A DNA stretch of 43,880 nt from an uncultured Bacteroidales bacterium (GCA_905233745.1 CAJODA010000010.1:1-43880); one strand, 5' to 3'; shown: positions 13,558 to 23,291, numbered from the stretch's first letter. Notes: generated by a model not told the origin, from the sequence alone. A program made the numbers and translations.

Positions 13558-15855
13558 ATGAAAAAGAAAATCGCCCAATATTTACTCTTCGCCACTTTGG
13601 CCATGGTTACCGCCTCCTATCTGCCATGGATATATCTGACCAAAATCTACTATATCCTGCGCTACATCATTATGGTATTCATGGGCACTTCTGTCGTGCT
13701 GACCTTCTCGCTGGAGAAATACTTTTCTGTACGATTCATGCGACTGTTTCTTCTCACCATACTCATCATGCTCGTTGAGTTTGTCTGCTTCCATTTTCTC
13801 GGGCATCGTTACCGGCCCACCGATTTAAGCCAGCTCATCATTGCCTTTTTCTGCATCGGCATCGGCATTGGCATGGAGGCAGACATGCGCACCTGGGCAA
13901 ACATCACCTATTACTACACGCTCGGTTTGGTCATCATGACACTCATCAACTGTTTCTACTGGGCCGGCGACTTGATTATTCCGGAGCATTACATGCTGGA
14001 CGAGGGCAAAAACCAGATTGGCGGAATGCTGGCTATCGGAGCCGTCGCCACCTTCTTCTTCGGCGTGAAAATAAAGGAACAGCGCACAGCCTTCATGATT
14101 GTGTTTGCCCTGGCTTTTCTCGCATTGCTGCTCATCCGTGCGCGCTCTGACTTTTTCGCCGTTCTGTTGGCCGTTCTTTTCCTGTCCATCAAGGATTTTG
14201 AATGGAAATGGCATTGGAGTTTGAAAACCGTTCTCTCGATTTTGGGCATCATCGTCATTGGCTATATCCTCTATACCGGGTTCATCGGCGACGAGCTGGC
14301 GCGCTTCATGGTAGGCGGCAAATCCTCCTCCGACCTTGACATGCTGACCTCCAACCGCTGGGAGCGGAACCAGCAGGGACTGGAAGCCCTCATCAACGAC
14401 CCGCTGGGCGGAGAACTTGAAGAGTCTTCCGGCATTCTGTTGATTCACAACTACATATTGCTCAGACTCGTGCGTTATGGAATCTGGTCTATCCCTTTGG
14501 TCCTGTTTTATTTCTACTTCGGTATCCTCACAATCGTGGCGCTTTTCCGAGAACGGAAGACCGACCTTCGGGATGCGGGCTTTGTGGCCTGCATCGTGCC
14601 GTTGCTGGTGAGTTTTGTGGAGCCCAACTTCCCCTACGGCCCCGGTTCCGTGCAAATGCTGGCGTTCCTGCTTCTGGGGGCCACCTTCCACGCACGCAGC
14701 ATCCCGCCCACCCGCAAAAACGACGCCTCGAAGCTGCATATTCTACACTTATGCAACGATTTCACCTACAGCAAGGTGCATACCGAGCTTTACCAGAAAC
14801 TCGACCAACAGGGGTTGACACAAACCATCTATTCTCCCATCCGTAAAAAGGAATTGGAAGGATTGAACCGTTTTGAAGGAAAGAACACTCAAATTATCTA
14901 TTCCCATATTCTGAAACCTCTGCATCGTGTCTTCTTCAACATTAAAATTGACCGTATTGTAAAAGACATTGCCCGCAAAACAGATTTATCGGAAATAACC
15001 TGCGTGCATGCCACAAACCTGTTTAGCGACGGCGCCGTGGCGATGCGGCTCAAACAACAATACGGGATTCCGTACATTGTAGCTGTACGCAATGCCGACA
15101 TGAATGCCTTCCTCAAATATGCGCCATACCTCTGGTGGGTGCACCGCGCTGTAATCAAAGAGGCCGACAGGGTGATTTCCATCTCGCCTGCGCTGCAAAA
15201 CAGACTCAACAGGCATTGGACCTTGCGCGGCATGCGCGACATTGTGAAAGCCAAGAATCTGGTCATCCACAACGGGATAAGCGACTACTGGCTCCAGCAT
15301 TTGAACACCGGACGCGACCAGCACTGCCGCAACCATCATGTGCTCTTTGTCGGCAACTTCGACCGCAACAAAAATGTGGTCCGCCTGGCAAAAGCCGTGC
15401 TGACGCTCAAAAAGGAGATACCGGACATCCATCTCGACCTCGTGGGCGGGACCGGCTGCATGGAGCAGGAGGTTCTAACCATGGTGAAACAGCATCCCGA
15501 CACCTTAGCCTACCGTGGCAAAATCTATGATAAAACGATATTGCAGGGCGTGTATCAGGAAAACAGTATCTTTGCCATGCCATCCAAAACCGAAACGTTC
15601 GGGTTGGTTTACATAGAAGCGCTATCACAGGGGTTGCCTGTTCTCTACACCAAAGGCGAGGGTATTGACGGCTTGTTTGATGAATCTGTCGGGGAGGGTG
15701 TGCGCCCCGCATCCGTTTCCGACATCGAACAGGCCCTGCTGAAAATGCTCACCCGTCCCGACCAATATCATCCGCTGCCCAATGAACGATTTGCTGATTT
15801 TGATTGGAATACAATTGCTCAAAAATACTTGAACGTTTATCGTCAAAACGCATAG
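13558..15855 (+). CDS. Wzy-like polymerase fused to a GT4 glycosyltransferase
   Basis: A single 765-residue frame. Residues 1-380 are polytopic (about ten helices) with O-antigen polymerase/ligase-like features: a large loop with SNRWERNQQGLEALINDPLGG (265-285) and IHNYILLRLVRYGI (296-309). Residues 392-765 form a soluble GT4-type glycosyltransferase: LHILHLCNDFTYSKVHTEL, VSISPALQNRLNRHW-like acceptor region, VLFVGNFDRNKNV and the EX7E-type SKTETFGLVYIEALSQGLPVL. The joint (RSIPPTRKNDASK) is an ordinary linker with no stop or frameshift visible. The fusion would place polymerisation and one sugar addition on the same membrane protein. Neither acceptor nor donor can be read from sequence. Confidence 0.85.
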   Translation: MKKKIAQYLLFATLAMVTASYLPWIYLTKIYYILRYIIMVFMGTSVVLTFSLEKYFSVRFMRLFLLTILIMLVEFVCFHFLGHRYRPTDLSQLIIAFFCIGIGIGMEADMRTWANITYYYTLGLVIMTLINCFYWAGDLIIPEHYMLDEGKNQIGGMLAIGAVATFFFGVKIKEQRTAFMIVFALAFLALLLIRARSDFFAVLLAVLFLSIKDFEWKWHWSLKTVLSILGIIVIGYILYTGFIGDELARFMVGGKSSSDLDMLTSNRWERNQQGLEALINDPLGGELEESSGILLIHNYILLRLVRYGIWSIPLVLFYFYFGILTIVALFRERKTDLRDAGFVACIVPLLVSFVEPNFPYGPGSVQMLAFLLLGATFHARSIPPTRKNDASKLHILHLCNDFTYSKVHTELYQKLDQQGLTQTIYSPIRKKELEGLNRFEGKNTQIIYSHILKPLHRVFFNIKIDRIVKDIARKTDLSEITCVHATNLFSDGAVAMRLKQQYGIPYIVAVRNADMNAFLKYAPYLWWVHRAVIKEADRVISISPALQNRLNRHWTLRGMRDIVKAKNLVIHNGISDYWLQHLNTGRDQHCRNHHVLFVGNFDRNKNVVRLAKAVLTLKKEIPDIHLDLVGGTGCMEQEVLTMVKQHPDTLAYRGKIYDKTILQGVYQENSIFAMPSKTETFGLVYIEALSQGLPVLYTKGEGIDGLFDESVGEGVRPASVSDIEQALLKMLTRPDQYHPLPNERFADFDWNTIAQKYLNVYRQNA

Positions 15856-15864
15856 CATACAGAT

Positions 15865-16866
15865 ATGATTTCAATAATTTGCCCCATATATAACGAAGAA
15901 AAATGCATAGCCCAGTGTCTTGACTCCATTATCCGGCAAGATTATCCGCATGACCAAATGGAGGTCCTGATGGTGGATGGTATGAGTACAGACCGCACTC
16001 GGGAAATTGTGCAGGATTATGCGGAAAAGTATCCCTTCATTTTTCTGTTGGATAATCCGAAACAGATTGTACCGATTGGGCTTAACATCGCCATACGTAT
16101 TGCAAAGGGGGAAGTCATCATCCGCATGGACGCTCACGCCAGCTATCCTGACAACTACTTTTCTGCACTCGTCGAGAAATTGTACGCTTTGAATGCAGAC
16201 AATGTGGGCGGATTGTGCCGGACGCTACCCGCAAAGGAGACGCCTGTTTGCGAGGCTATCGCCGCCGCGCTCAGTTCTCCGTTTGGGATGGGGGACTCAC
16301 ACTTCCGCATCGGCACCAACAAGGAGATGCAGGTGGACACCGTCCCATTCGGATGTTTCCGTCGCGAAGTCTTTGATCGTATTGGCTATTTTGATGAGGA
16401 GCTGGTGCGCAACCAGGACGATGAATTCAATGGGCGCATCATCAAATATGGCGGGCGCATTTACCTTATCCCGTCTGTTGTCATTGATTACTATGCCCGC
16501 GACACCATCGGCAAGGTGTCCACGATGTTTTACCAATATGGTCTTTTCAAACCGTTGGTTAGCAAAAAACTGGGCAATCCCACTACTGCAAGGCAGTTTT
16601 TCCCGTTCTTCTTTGTTCTGGGTCTGATTGTCGGCCTTCCGCTCAGTTTTATACATCCCATATTCTGCATCGTATATATTTCGGTCATTCTTTTATATCT
16701 GTTTTTAGCCGCCTATTTCAGCGTCAAGCAGTTCAAGAATTTGAAGAGAATATTTCTGCTAATGGCCACATTCGTCATCATCCATGCCAGCTATGGCTGG
16801 GGGTATCTGCGCGGGCTGGTGAAACTGATGTTCAATCGCAGCATTACAGCGGAATCCAATCACTGA
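15865..16866 (+). CDS. GT2-family glycosyltransferase, membrane-anchored
   Basis: A 333-residue GT-A fold transferase. Seen: the N-terminal nucleotide-sugar motif SIICPIYNEEKCIAQCLDSI, VDGMSTDRTREI, the metal-binding RMDAHASYPDNY, and NQDDEFNGRI as the catalytic acidic region. The C-terminus has two or three hydrophobic segments (about 245-320) anchoring it to the membrane. It is the last gene of the polysaccharide operon and lies tail to tail with dxs, with only 19 nt between the stops and no obvious terminator. Confidence 0.9.
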   Translation: MISIICPIYNEEKCIAQCLDSIIRQDYPHDQMEVLMVDGMSTDRTREIVQDYAEKYPFIFLLDNPKQIVPIGLNIAIRIAKGEVIIRMDAHASYPDNYFSALVEKLYALNADNVGGLCRTLPAKETPVCEAIAAALSSPFGMGDSHFRIGTNKEMQVDTVPFGCFRREVFDRIGYFDEELVRNQDDEFNGRIIKYGGRIYLIPSVVIDYYARDTIGKVSTMFYQYGLFKPLVSKKLGNPTTARQFFPFFFVLGLIVGLPLSFIHPIFCIVYISVILLYLFLAAYFSVKQFKNLKRIFLLMATFVIIHASYGWGYLRGLVKLMFNRSITAESNH

Positions 16867-16885
16867 TTTCCGGACAGGGTTTCGA

Positions 16886-18793
16886 CTACTCTTTGTCGAG
16901 ATTATCGAATATCTCTTTTATTTTCTGTTTGATATTCTCCACACCAAAGCCCACCTCATGATATAGGCTGGGAATATCGCCGTGCGAAATGAAGCGGTCG
17001 GGAAGAGCTATATGATGCAATTTGTTGGAGAGGTTCCGGTCTTCCAAAAACTCTGCCACAGCGGAGAACAGGCCACCCTTTTCGGTACCGTCCTCCACCG
17101 TCATCCATACCGGATAGCGGCTGGCCAATGCAGCCAGTTTCTCCTCATCCAGAGGTTTTAGAAACCGTACATCAAGATGTGCGGCATGAATATCCTCCTT
17201 GTCAAGGGTTTCAAGAGCCGTACGTACATTATTGCCCAGCGGTCCCAAAGAGAGAACGAGAACTTTTTCGCCCTCACGGAGCATTTCTGCTTTACCGATG
17301 GGCAGGACCATAGGTTCATTGCGCCATTCCTGAAACACACCGCGTCCCCTGGGATAGCGGATCACGAAAGGCATACCGCCGTGTTTGGCATTCTGATAAG
17401 CGGTGTACATCATATTGCGGAGCTCATGCTCATTGAGTGGCGATGCTATAATCAGATTAGGGACGGAACGCAGGAAGGCCAGGTCGAAGGAACCCTGGTG
17501 CGTGGCGCCATCCTCCCCCACCAAGCCGGCACGGTCAATGCAGAAGACCACCGGCAGGTTTTGCAGGGCCACATCGTGAATCACCTGGTCGTAGCCGCGT
17601 TGCAGGAATGAGGAGTAGATATTGCAGAAGGGAATATAGCCCTCGGCGGCCAGTCCGGCCGAAAAGGTAACGGCGTGCTGTTCCGCGATACCCACGTCAA
17701 ACACGCGGTTGGGGAACTCCGCATCCATGATCGTCAGCGAGCAGCCAGTGGCCATGGCCGGCGTGATGCCCACCACTTTTTCATCTTTACGGGCGAGCTC
17801 CAGTATCGTGTGCCCGAACACATCCTGGTATTTCGGAGGCATGCCCGCGCAGTCGGGTTGGATAATCTGTCCTGTGGCAGGGTCGAATTTGCCCGGCGCG
17901 TGGTAGGCAGTCTGATGCTGTTCGGCCATCTCCAAACCTTTCCCTTTAATAGTCAGAACATGAAACAGCTTGAGTCCCGGCAGCCTTTTCAAATCGCGAA
18001 GGGTTTTCACCAGGTAAATCACATCATGACCGTCGGCAGGACCGAAATAGCGGTAGCCGAGACTTTGGAACCAGTTGCTGCCGCCCAGCAGGTAGCCTTT
18101 AAGGCCGTTCCCCATGCGACCGAACCAGTCTGTAATCTTGTTCGATTGCTTGGAGCGGAAGGTGAACAGGTTCCACACACGGTTCTTGAACCGGTTATAG
18201 GCAGGCGAAGCGGTGATGGACAACAAATATTTGCTCATCGCTCCGGTGCTGCTGTCGATGGAGATTTTATTGTCATTGAGAATCACCAGCATGTTCACAT
18301 TACGGTAGGCGGCCTGGTTCATCGCCTCAAAGGCCATGCCTCCCGTCATGGCTCCGTCGCCGATAACAGCGATATGGTTGCGTTTGGTGTCTCCGTTCAT
18401 CTTGGCCGCCATGGCCATGCCCAACACTGCGGAAACAGAGGTGGAGGAGTGACCTGTGCCAAAGGCGTCGTATTCGCTCTCCTCACGTCTTGGAAATCCG
18501 CTAATGCCTTTATAGCAGCGGTTGGTGGCAAACTGGTCCTTCCGGCCCGTAAGAATTTTATGACAATAGGCTTGATGCCCCACGTCCCATACCAGCCTGT
18601 CGTCCGGTGTGTCAAAAACATAATGGATTGCAACGGTCAATTCTATCACACCCAAGCTGGAACCCAGGTGACCCGGGTGCTCGGCAGTTTGTTCAATAAT
18701 GAAGTGCCTCAACTCGTTGCAGAGTTCAGGAAGTTGGTCCAAAGGAAGATTTTTCAAGTCCTTCGGCGTCTGTATATGTTCCAAAAGTCCCAT
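16886..18793 (-). CDS. dxs: 1-deoxy-D-xylulose-5-phosphate synthase
   Basis: A 635-residue, full-length enzyme that condenses pyruvate and glyceraldehyde 3-phosphate to DXP, the first step of the MEP isoprenoid pathway and also a source for thiamine and pyridoxal. Motifs: PGHLGSSLGVIELTVAIHYV, WDVGHQAYCHKILTGR, the ThDP site GDGAMTGGMAFEAMN with LNDNKISID, DVGIAEQHAVTFSAGLA (catalytic Glu) and FVIRYPRGRGV. It lies 6 nt downstream of the GT4 gene, at the end of the greA-to-dxs run. It probably supplies the undecaprenyl carrier used by the neighbouring polysaccharide genes, though it is a housekeeping gene. Confidence 0.97.
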   Translation of the reverse strand: MGLLEHIQTPKDLKNLPLDQLPELCNELRHFIIEQTAEHPGHLGSSLGVIELTVAIHYVFDTPDDRLVWDVGHQAYCHKILTGRKDQFATNRCYKGISGFPRREESEYDAFGTGHSSTSVSAVLGMAMAAKMNGDTKRNHIAVIGDGAMTGGMAFEAMNQAAYRNVNMLVILNDNKISIDSSTGAMSKYLLSITASPAYNRFKNRVWNLFTFRSKQSNKITDWFGRMGNGLKGYLLGGSNWFQSLGYRYFGPADGHDVIYLVKTLRDLKRLPGLKLFHVLTIKGKGLEMAEQHQTAYHAPGKFDPATGQIIQPDCAGMPPKYQDVFGHTILELARKDEKVVGITPAMATGCSLTIMDAEFPNRVFDVGIAEQHAVTFSAGLAAEGYIPFCNIYSSFLQRGYDQVIHDVALQNLPVVFCIDRAGLVGEDGATHQGSFDLAFLRSVPNLIIASPLNEHELRNMMYTAYQNAKHGGMPFVIRYPRGRGVFQEWRNEPMVLPIGKAEMLREGEKVLVLSLGPLGNNVRTALETLDKEDIHAAHLDVRFLKPLDEEKLAALASRYPVWMTVEDGTEKGGLFSAVAEFLEDRNLSNKLHHIALPDRFISHGDIPSLYHEVGFGVENIKQKIKEIFDNLDKE

Positions 18794-18799
18794 AGTCAG

Positions 18800-20005
18800 T
18801 TACGAGAGTATCTGCTGGTAAAAATCCAAAAGTTTTTGTGTTATCAATTCATTATTATGATGTAGGGAGATGAAATCGCGGGCGTTCTCCGAGATGATGG
18901 AGCAGAGGTCCGGGGTTTGGATACATTTGTCAATGACCGCAAGGAAATCCTCGGGCGTGTCGGCAATAAAGAGATGTTTGCCATTTTCCACAGCCAAACC
19001 CTCCGCGCCTACAGAGGTGGTGACCACTACGCGCCCCAAGGCCATTGCCTCCACAATCTTCACGCGCACACCACTACCGGAAAGCAGCGGTACAATCATC
19101 AAGTCATGGTCCAACATGAACTCATTCGCATCGGGTACAGTGCCCGCAAAGGTCACGTTCTCGTCTTTTCGCTGCATCAGACTATCGGGGGTGCCATGTC
19201 CTGCTATCGTAAAATGCAAGTCTGGGTGCGCCTCATGAATGAGTGGCCAGACGTCATCCAAGAACCACTCAATACCCTCCTTGTTGGGCGACCAGTTCAT
19301 GCTGCCTATGTGGCACAACGAGGGCTTGTCGGAGGCAATATAGTCATCTTCAAGCTCATATTGATCCATATCAATGCCAAAGGGAATCACCACACCCGGC
19401 TTGTTGGGTGCCGTTTGGCTAAAGAAGCGATAATCAGGTTCCGAAATGGTCATATAGCCATCCACACGCTGCAGGATAGTCTTCTCCATGCGTTCCAGCT
19501 GGCGTTTGTTGACACGGTAAACCAGCTTCATTACCGGATTACTCTCATTTTCAGCCAGACGGTCCCAAATCTGGTGTTCAATGTTATGCATCCGAATGAC
19601 CATTTTGGCATTACTGTGTTTTCTGATCACATCGATATAAGGGGTGACATAAATGGATTCGAGGTGGATGATGTCAAACTGTTCGTGTGTCAGAATATGT
19701 TCCAACTTTGTAGCCATGCTTTTGGCATTGAACCGCTCAATATGATACGATTTTCGCATAAAGATGGAGCGAATGCCGTCAATAATATGCGGTGTTGTAT
19801 CGATGTAGGCGGATTCAAACCGGGTTTTTTGGAGATAATCGGTGGGAAAAGCACTCGTTTTGACGGGATGCTTTTGTGTTTCCACCGCAACAACCCGCAC
19901 CTCCTGGCCACTGTTCAGCAGACCCTGGGTGATATTGTGCATGGCGATGCACCCGCCATCCACCAGCGGCAGCGGGGGCTTATGACAAAGTTGTAGGACC
20001 TTCAT
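18800..20005 (-). CDS. GT4-family glycosyltransferase
   Basis: A 401-residue retaining glycosyltransferase with two Rossmann halves. Seen: N-terminal KVLQLCHKPPLPLVDGGCIAM (donor/acceptor Gly-rich loop), RMHNIEHQIWDRLA, the central CHIGSMNWSPNKEGIEWFLDDVWP typical of GT4 chain-synthesis enzymes, and GSGVRVKIVEAMALGRVVVTT with the EX7E-like end region. Its start overlaps the end of the LptF/G gene by 26 nt. It probably acts in lipopolysaccharide or surface glycan synthesis; sugar unknown. Confidence 0.9.
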   Translation of the reverse strand: MKVLQLCHKPPLPLVDGGCIAMHNITQGLLNSGQEVRVVAVETQKHPVKTSAFPTDYLQKTRFESAYIDTTPHIIDGIRSIFMRKSYHIERFNAKSMATKLEHILTHEQFDIIHLESIYVTPYIDVIRKHSNAKMVIRMHNIEHQIWDRLAENESNPVMKLVYRVNKRQLERMEKTILQRVDGYMTISEPDYRFFSQTAPNKPGVVIPFGIDMDQYELEDDYIASDKPSLCHIGSMNWSPNKEGIEWFLDDVWPLIHEAHPDLHFTIAGHGTPDSLMQRKDENVTFAGTVPDANEFMLDHDLMIVPLLSGSGVRVKIVEAMALGRVVVTTSVGAEGLAVENGKHLFIADTPEDFLAVIDKCIQTPDLCSIISENARDFISLHHNNELITQKLLDFYQQILS

Positions 20006-21449
20006 TTGATTTTTTTCTAAATATTTTAATATTTTTCAATTTATCTATAAAACGGGTATAAGTGTCGGGAGACAGTACAGCTGAATCGGTAGTGGCATGA
20101 TAGGTGAGAAACACGCAAATCGGGAACAGGACAAATGAGGACAGGAACATACCGAACCATACCGGCATCGGGCTATTCTTGGCGATTTTCTCCCCAATAA
20201 TGGAAATAGCAAAATATAAGGTGAAAAAGACCACTGTAATAACCAACGGGATGCCAATGCCTCCCTTTCGGATGATAGAACCCAACGGTGCACCGATGAA
20301 AAAGAACAGCAAGCAGGCCAAAGATAACGAGAACTTGCGGAAAAACTCTATCTGGTATGACCACAGGTATGAATTTCTGAAGGAGGCATCCTGATAGGAA
20401 AACTTTACAGAGAAGACGGCTGAGCGCGACTTGTTATCCGCACTCTGCATGATTTTAGGCAAGAGCGCCGAATCCACCCGGGCCAAATCGTAGGCAACCG
20501 CGTTGGATAACGTATCAAAGGCGGAGTCGTTTCTCACCAGCTTATCATAGAAAAAGAGATAACCCATCAAAGCGTTGGTGGAAGCATTGGCACATTCCCG
20601 GATCTCTTTTTTCAGGGTGTCTATCTTCTCGTTCAGCTGTCGTATGGACATTGCCGTAGAGTGGTTCTGGAAAAGACTCTCGTCGTTAACGCCCATAGAG
20701 GAGAATTCTGAAAGGTCGAACCGCTTGTACTGCTTGCTGAACGTTGCGCGTGTAAGCGGATATTGCTGGCGTGACGTTCTTTGGTTAGTATAGGAAGCCT
20801 CATCCCAAAAGGAACCGTCGTACAGTGTGAACATGATATACCTCTTGTCGGGAGTCATCTTCATGGTGCCCGACTTGGCATAGGTCACCGTGGTATTCCC
20901 CTGATGCCGGGAGTGTTCGTAAATGAGCACGTCCTTGATCGTCTCCCCGTCAGGCATTTTCTTGCCTACCCGGATAGTATAGTTATCAAATCCGTAATAG
21001 AAGACACCCTCATCAATGTTAAACGCGGGTTTCTGTTCCTGTATGTCAAAGAGCATCATGCGCAATTTGATGGCTGCGCGAGGAATGATTTCATTGGAGA
21101 ATTCGAAAGCCACGACGGAAATCAGCAGGGAGAGAAAGGCCAAGGGCATCATCAGTCGCCGGACCGAGATGCCGGCGGACTTCAGCGCCACAATCTCATA
21201 TCGTTCGCCCATGTTACCGAACGTCATCAGCGATGCCAGCAGCACAGCCAATGGGAACGCCATGGAAGAGAGTGTGATGGAGGCATAGAACAAGAGTTTC
21301 AGCACCTGCCCGATTTCCAAACCCTTGCCGACCAACTCATCAACCCATTTCCACAGGAACTGCATCAGCAGCACAAACAGTGCCACGAAAAAAGTCAGGA
21401 CGAACGGTCCCAGAAAATTCTTGCAGAGATAGCGGTTGATGATTTTCAC
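19980..21449 (-). CDS. LptF/LptG-family LPS export permease
   Basis: A 489-residue inner-membrane permease of the YjgP/YjgQ family that, with LptB, extracts LPS and passes it to the periplasmic bridge. The N-terminus has two membrane segments (NFLGPFVLTFFVALFVLLMQF, then TLSSMAFPLAVLLASLMTFG), followed by GERYEIVALKSAGISVRRLM, a large periplasmic beta-jellyroll-like middle, and C-terminal helices (SLACLLFFFIGAPLGSIIRKGG). It is longer than E. coli LptF, as is usual in Bacteroidota. Sequence alone does not settle LptF versus LptG. Confidence 0.92.
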   Translation of the reverse strand: MKIINRYLCKNFLGPFVLTFFVALFVLLMQFLWKWVDELVGKGLEIGQVLKLLFYASITLSSMAFPLAVLLASLMTFGNMGERYEIVALKSAGISVRRLMMPLAFLSLLISVVAFEFSNEIIPRAAIKLRMMLFDIQEQKPAFNIDEGVFYYGFDNYTIRVGKKMPDGETIKDVLIYEHSRHQGNTTVTYAKSGTMKMTPDKRYIMFTLYDGSFWDEASYTNQRTSRQQYPLTRATFSKQYKRFDLSEFSSMGVNDESLFQNHSTAMSIRQLNEKIDTLKKEIRECANASTNALMGYLFFYDKLVRNDSAFDTLSNAVAYDLARVDSALLPKIMQSADNKSRSAVFSVKFSYQDASFRNSYLWSYQIEFFRKFSLSLACLLFFFIGAPLGSIIRKGGIGIPLVITVVFFTLYFAISIIGEKIAKNSPMPVWFGMFLSSFVLFPICVFLTYHATTDSAVLSPDTYTRFIDKLKNIKIFRKKSNEGPTTLS

Positions 21450-21463
21450 GGCGAAACGGGGTA

Positions 21464-22306
21464 TTAGTAATCACCAAGCGTTTCAGGCAGCTGGGCGAGT
21501 GCGGCGGCAGCCTGCTCATCATTAGGGGCGGAGCCGTGCCATTTGTGTGTGCCTTCCATAAAGTCCACGCCTTTGCCCATCTCCGTCCTCATGATAATGG
21601 CAATGGGTTTCCCGTTGCGCGACAGTGTCTTGGCAAGGGCAAGGGTCTGCACACATTTCTTCATGTCATTGCCGTCCATTTCAAGGACCATCCAACCGGA
21701 GGCTTCGAATTTTGCACGCAAACGACCCAGACTGCAAACCTGTTCTGTAGGGCCATCTATCTGCTTCCCATTGTTGTCAATTGTTACAATAAGGTTATCC
21801 ACCTTCTTTGCTCCGGCGAACATTACCGCCTCCCATATCTGTCCCTCCTGCAGCTCGCCGTCACCAGTGAGAGCGAAAACAAGATGGGGGTCCTGGTTGG
21901 CTTTCTTGGCCAATGCCGCACCAATAGCCACGGAGACCCCTTGTCCCAGCGAGCCGGAGGCGATCCTGATGCCAGGAAGCCCCTCCACGGGCGTAGGGTG
22001 TCCCTGAAGACGGGTGTGCAATTGACGGAATGTGGAGAGCTCCTCCGTAGGAAAATATCCTCTACGAGCCATCACACTGTACAGCACGGGCGTGATATGT
22101 CCATTAGAAAGAAAGAACATGTCTTCGCCCACGCCCTCGCGGGTGAACTTGGCAGGGTCAATCTCCATAGTTTGGAAAAAAAGCGCGGTAAGAAAATCCG
22201 CACATCCCAATGAGCCGCCCGGATGTCCGGACTTTGCCCCGTGAACCATTCTGATTATGTCACGCCTTACTTGGGCCGCCACATTTTGCAAATCTTTTAA
22301 ATCCAT
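21464..22306 (-). CDS. Transketolase, N-terminal (ThDP) subunit
   Basis: A 280-residue half-transketolase with the ThDP/Mg-binding domain: HGAKSGHPGGSLGCADFLTALF, FFLSNGHITPVLYSV, PGIRIASGSLGQGVSVAIGAAL, ALTGDGELQEGQIWEAVMFA and IVTIDNNGKQIDG. I chose the ATG at 22304-22306 because the longer frame starts inside the HIT gene end and its extra residues are not conserved. The matching C-terminal subunit, normally the next gene, is not found here; the next gene 14 nt away is LptF/G. It must be encoded elsewhere for this subunit to work. Confidence 0.93.
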   Translation of the reverse strand: MDLKDLQNVAAQVRRDIIRMVHGAKSGHPGGSLGCADFLTALFFQTMEIDPAKFTREGVGEDMFFLSNGHITPVLYSVMARRGYFPTEELSTFRQLHTRLQGHPTPVEGLPGIRIASGSLGQGVSVAIGAALAKKANQDPHLVFALTGDGELQEGQIWEAVMFAGAKKVDNLIVTIDNNGKQIDGPTEQVCSLGRLRAKFEASGWMVLEMDGNDMKKCVQTLALAKTLSRNGKPIAIIMRTEMGKGVDFMEGTHKWHGSAPNDEQAAAALAQLPETLGDY

Positions 22307-22328
22307 AATATTAGCGTTTTTTAATTTT

Positions 22329-22730
22329 CTACAATTCAACCTGGGACGAAATCTTGTCTGCAATCTCCTTGAACTGCTCTTGTGTGAGCTGCAGGCGGCT
22401 GGCCTTGAAATTCAGGTCACCCACCCCGTTGATCGGCACCAAATGAATATGGTTGTGCGGGACATCAATACCGATGACTGCCACACCGACGCGATTGCAC
22501 GGGATGGCCTTACGGATAGCAACGGCCACCTTCTTGGCAAACACCATCATCTCTCCGAGCAGATCGTCGGGAAGGTCGAAGATATAATCATTCTGCAATT
22601 TCGTCACCACGAGCGTATGACCCTGTGCAATGGGTGAAATGTCCAGAAAAGCAAAGAACTTCTCACTCTCAGCTATTTTATAGCAAGGAATCTCACCTTT
22701 AATAATTTTCGTAAAGATAGTATCTTCCAT
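22329..22730 (-). CDS. HIT-family nucleotide hydrolase (HinT-like)
   Basis: A 133-residue histidine-triad protein that hydrolyses nucleoside phosphoramidates or similar substrates. Seen: TIFTKIIKGEIPCYKIAESEK, FLDISPIAQGHTLVVTK and the active-site triad HNHIHLVP. Length is typical. It lies 11 nt downstream of greA in the same direction, a pairing often seen in Bacteroidota. Confidence 0.95.
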   Translation of the reverse strand: MEDTIFTKIIKGEIPCYKIAESEKFFAFLDISPIAQGHTLVVTKLQNDYIFDLPDDLLGEMMVFAKKVAVAIRKAIPCNRVGVAVIGIDVPHNHIHLVPINGVGDLNFKASRLQLTQEQFKEIADKISSQVEL

Positions 22731-22741
22731 GATTGCAGGTT

Positions 22742-23215
22742 TTAGCGTGAAACTTCCAATATCTCAAAATCCATAGCTCCTGCCGGCGCCTGCATCGTGA
22801 CCACATCGCCTTTGGAATTTCCAATCAAGGCTTTGGCCAAAGGACTGGTGACAGAAATCTTGCCGGCCTTGAAGTCGGATTCGGATTCCGGAACAATGGT
22901 GTAGGTCATGACGGCACCCGACTTGACATTCTTCACTTTGACGATGGAATAGATGAGAACTTTGGTGACATCAATTTTAGACTCGTCGAGCACGCGGGCT
23001 TTGGATATAAGATTACGGAGATTGGCAATCTTAAGTTCCAGCAGACCCTGAGCCTCCTTAGCGGCATCATACTCCGCATTTTCGGACAAGTCGCCTTTAT
23101 CTCGCGCCTCAGCGATCGCTTGGGATATTTTAGGTCTCTCAACTGACTCAAGCTCGTTCAGCTCCTTTTTCAAGGCATCGAGACCCTCTTGGGTATAATA
23201 TTTTACGTCTTCCAT
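22742..23215 (-). CDS. greA: Transcription elongation factor GreA
   Basis: A 157-residue full-length GreA, which enters the RNA polymerase secondary channel and stimulates cleavage of backtracked transcripts. The N-terminal coiled coil (YYTQEGLDALKKELNELES to about residue 75) carries the conserved acidic tip DKGDLSENAEYDAAKEAQ. The C-terminal FKBP-like domain includes ISVTSPLAKALIGNSKGD. It is the first gene of a six-gene minus-strand run. Confidence 0.97.
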   Translation of the reverse strand: MEDVKYYTQEGLDALKKELNELESVERPKISQAIAEARDKGDLSENAEYDAAKEAQGLLELKIANLRNLISKARVLDESKIDVTKVLIYSIVKVKNVKSGAVMTYTIVPESESDFKAGKISVTSPLAKALIGNSKGDVVTMQAPAGAMDFEILEVSR

Positions 23216-23236
23216 AATAGTGGTTTTAATTACACA

Positions 23237-23268
23237 AATAGAAGAGACTTTTACAAGCCTCTTCTATT
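23237..23268 (-). terminator. Hairpin between the surface cassette and greA
   Basis: AATAGAAGAG (23237-23246) pairs with CTCTTCTATT (23259-23268) around a 12-nt loop, 23 nt past the end of the PorV-like gene on the minus strand. The T-run after it is weak, and the greA ATG is only 21 nt further, so it may be a partial terminator. Confidence 0.5.
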
Positions 23269-23291
23269 GTTATAAAAAAGGGTTATGAATT

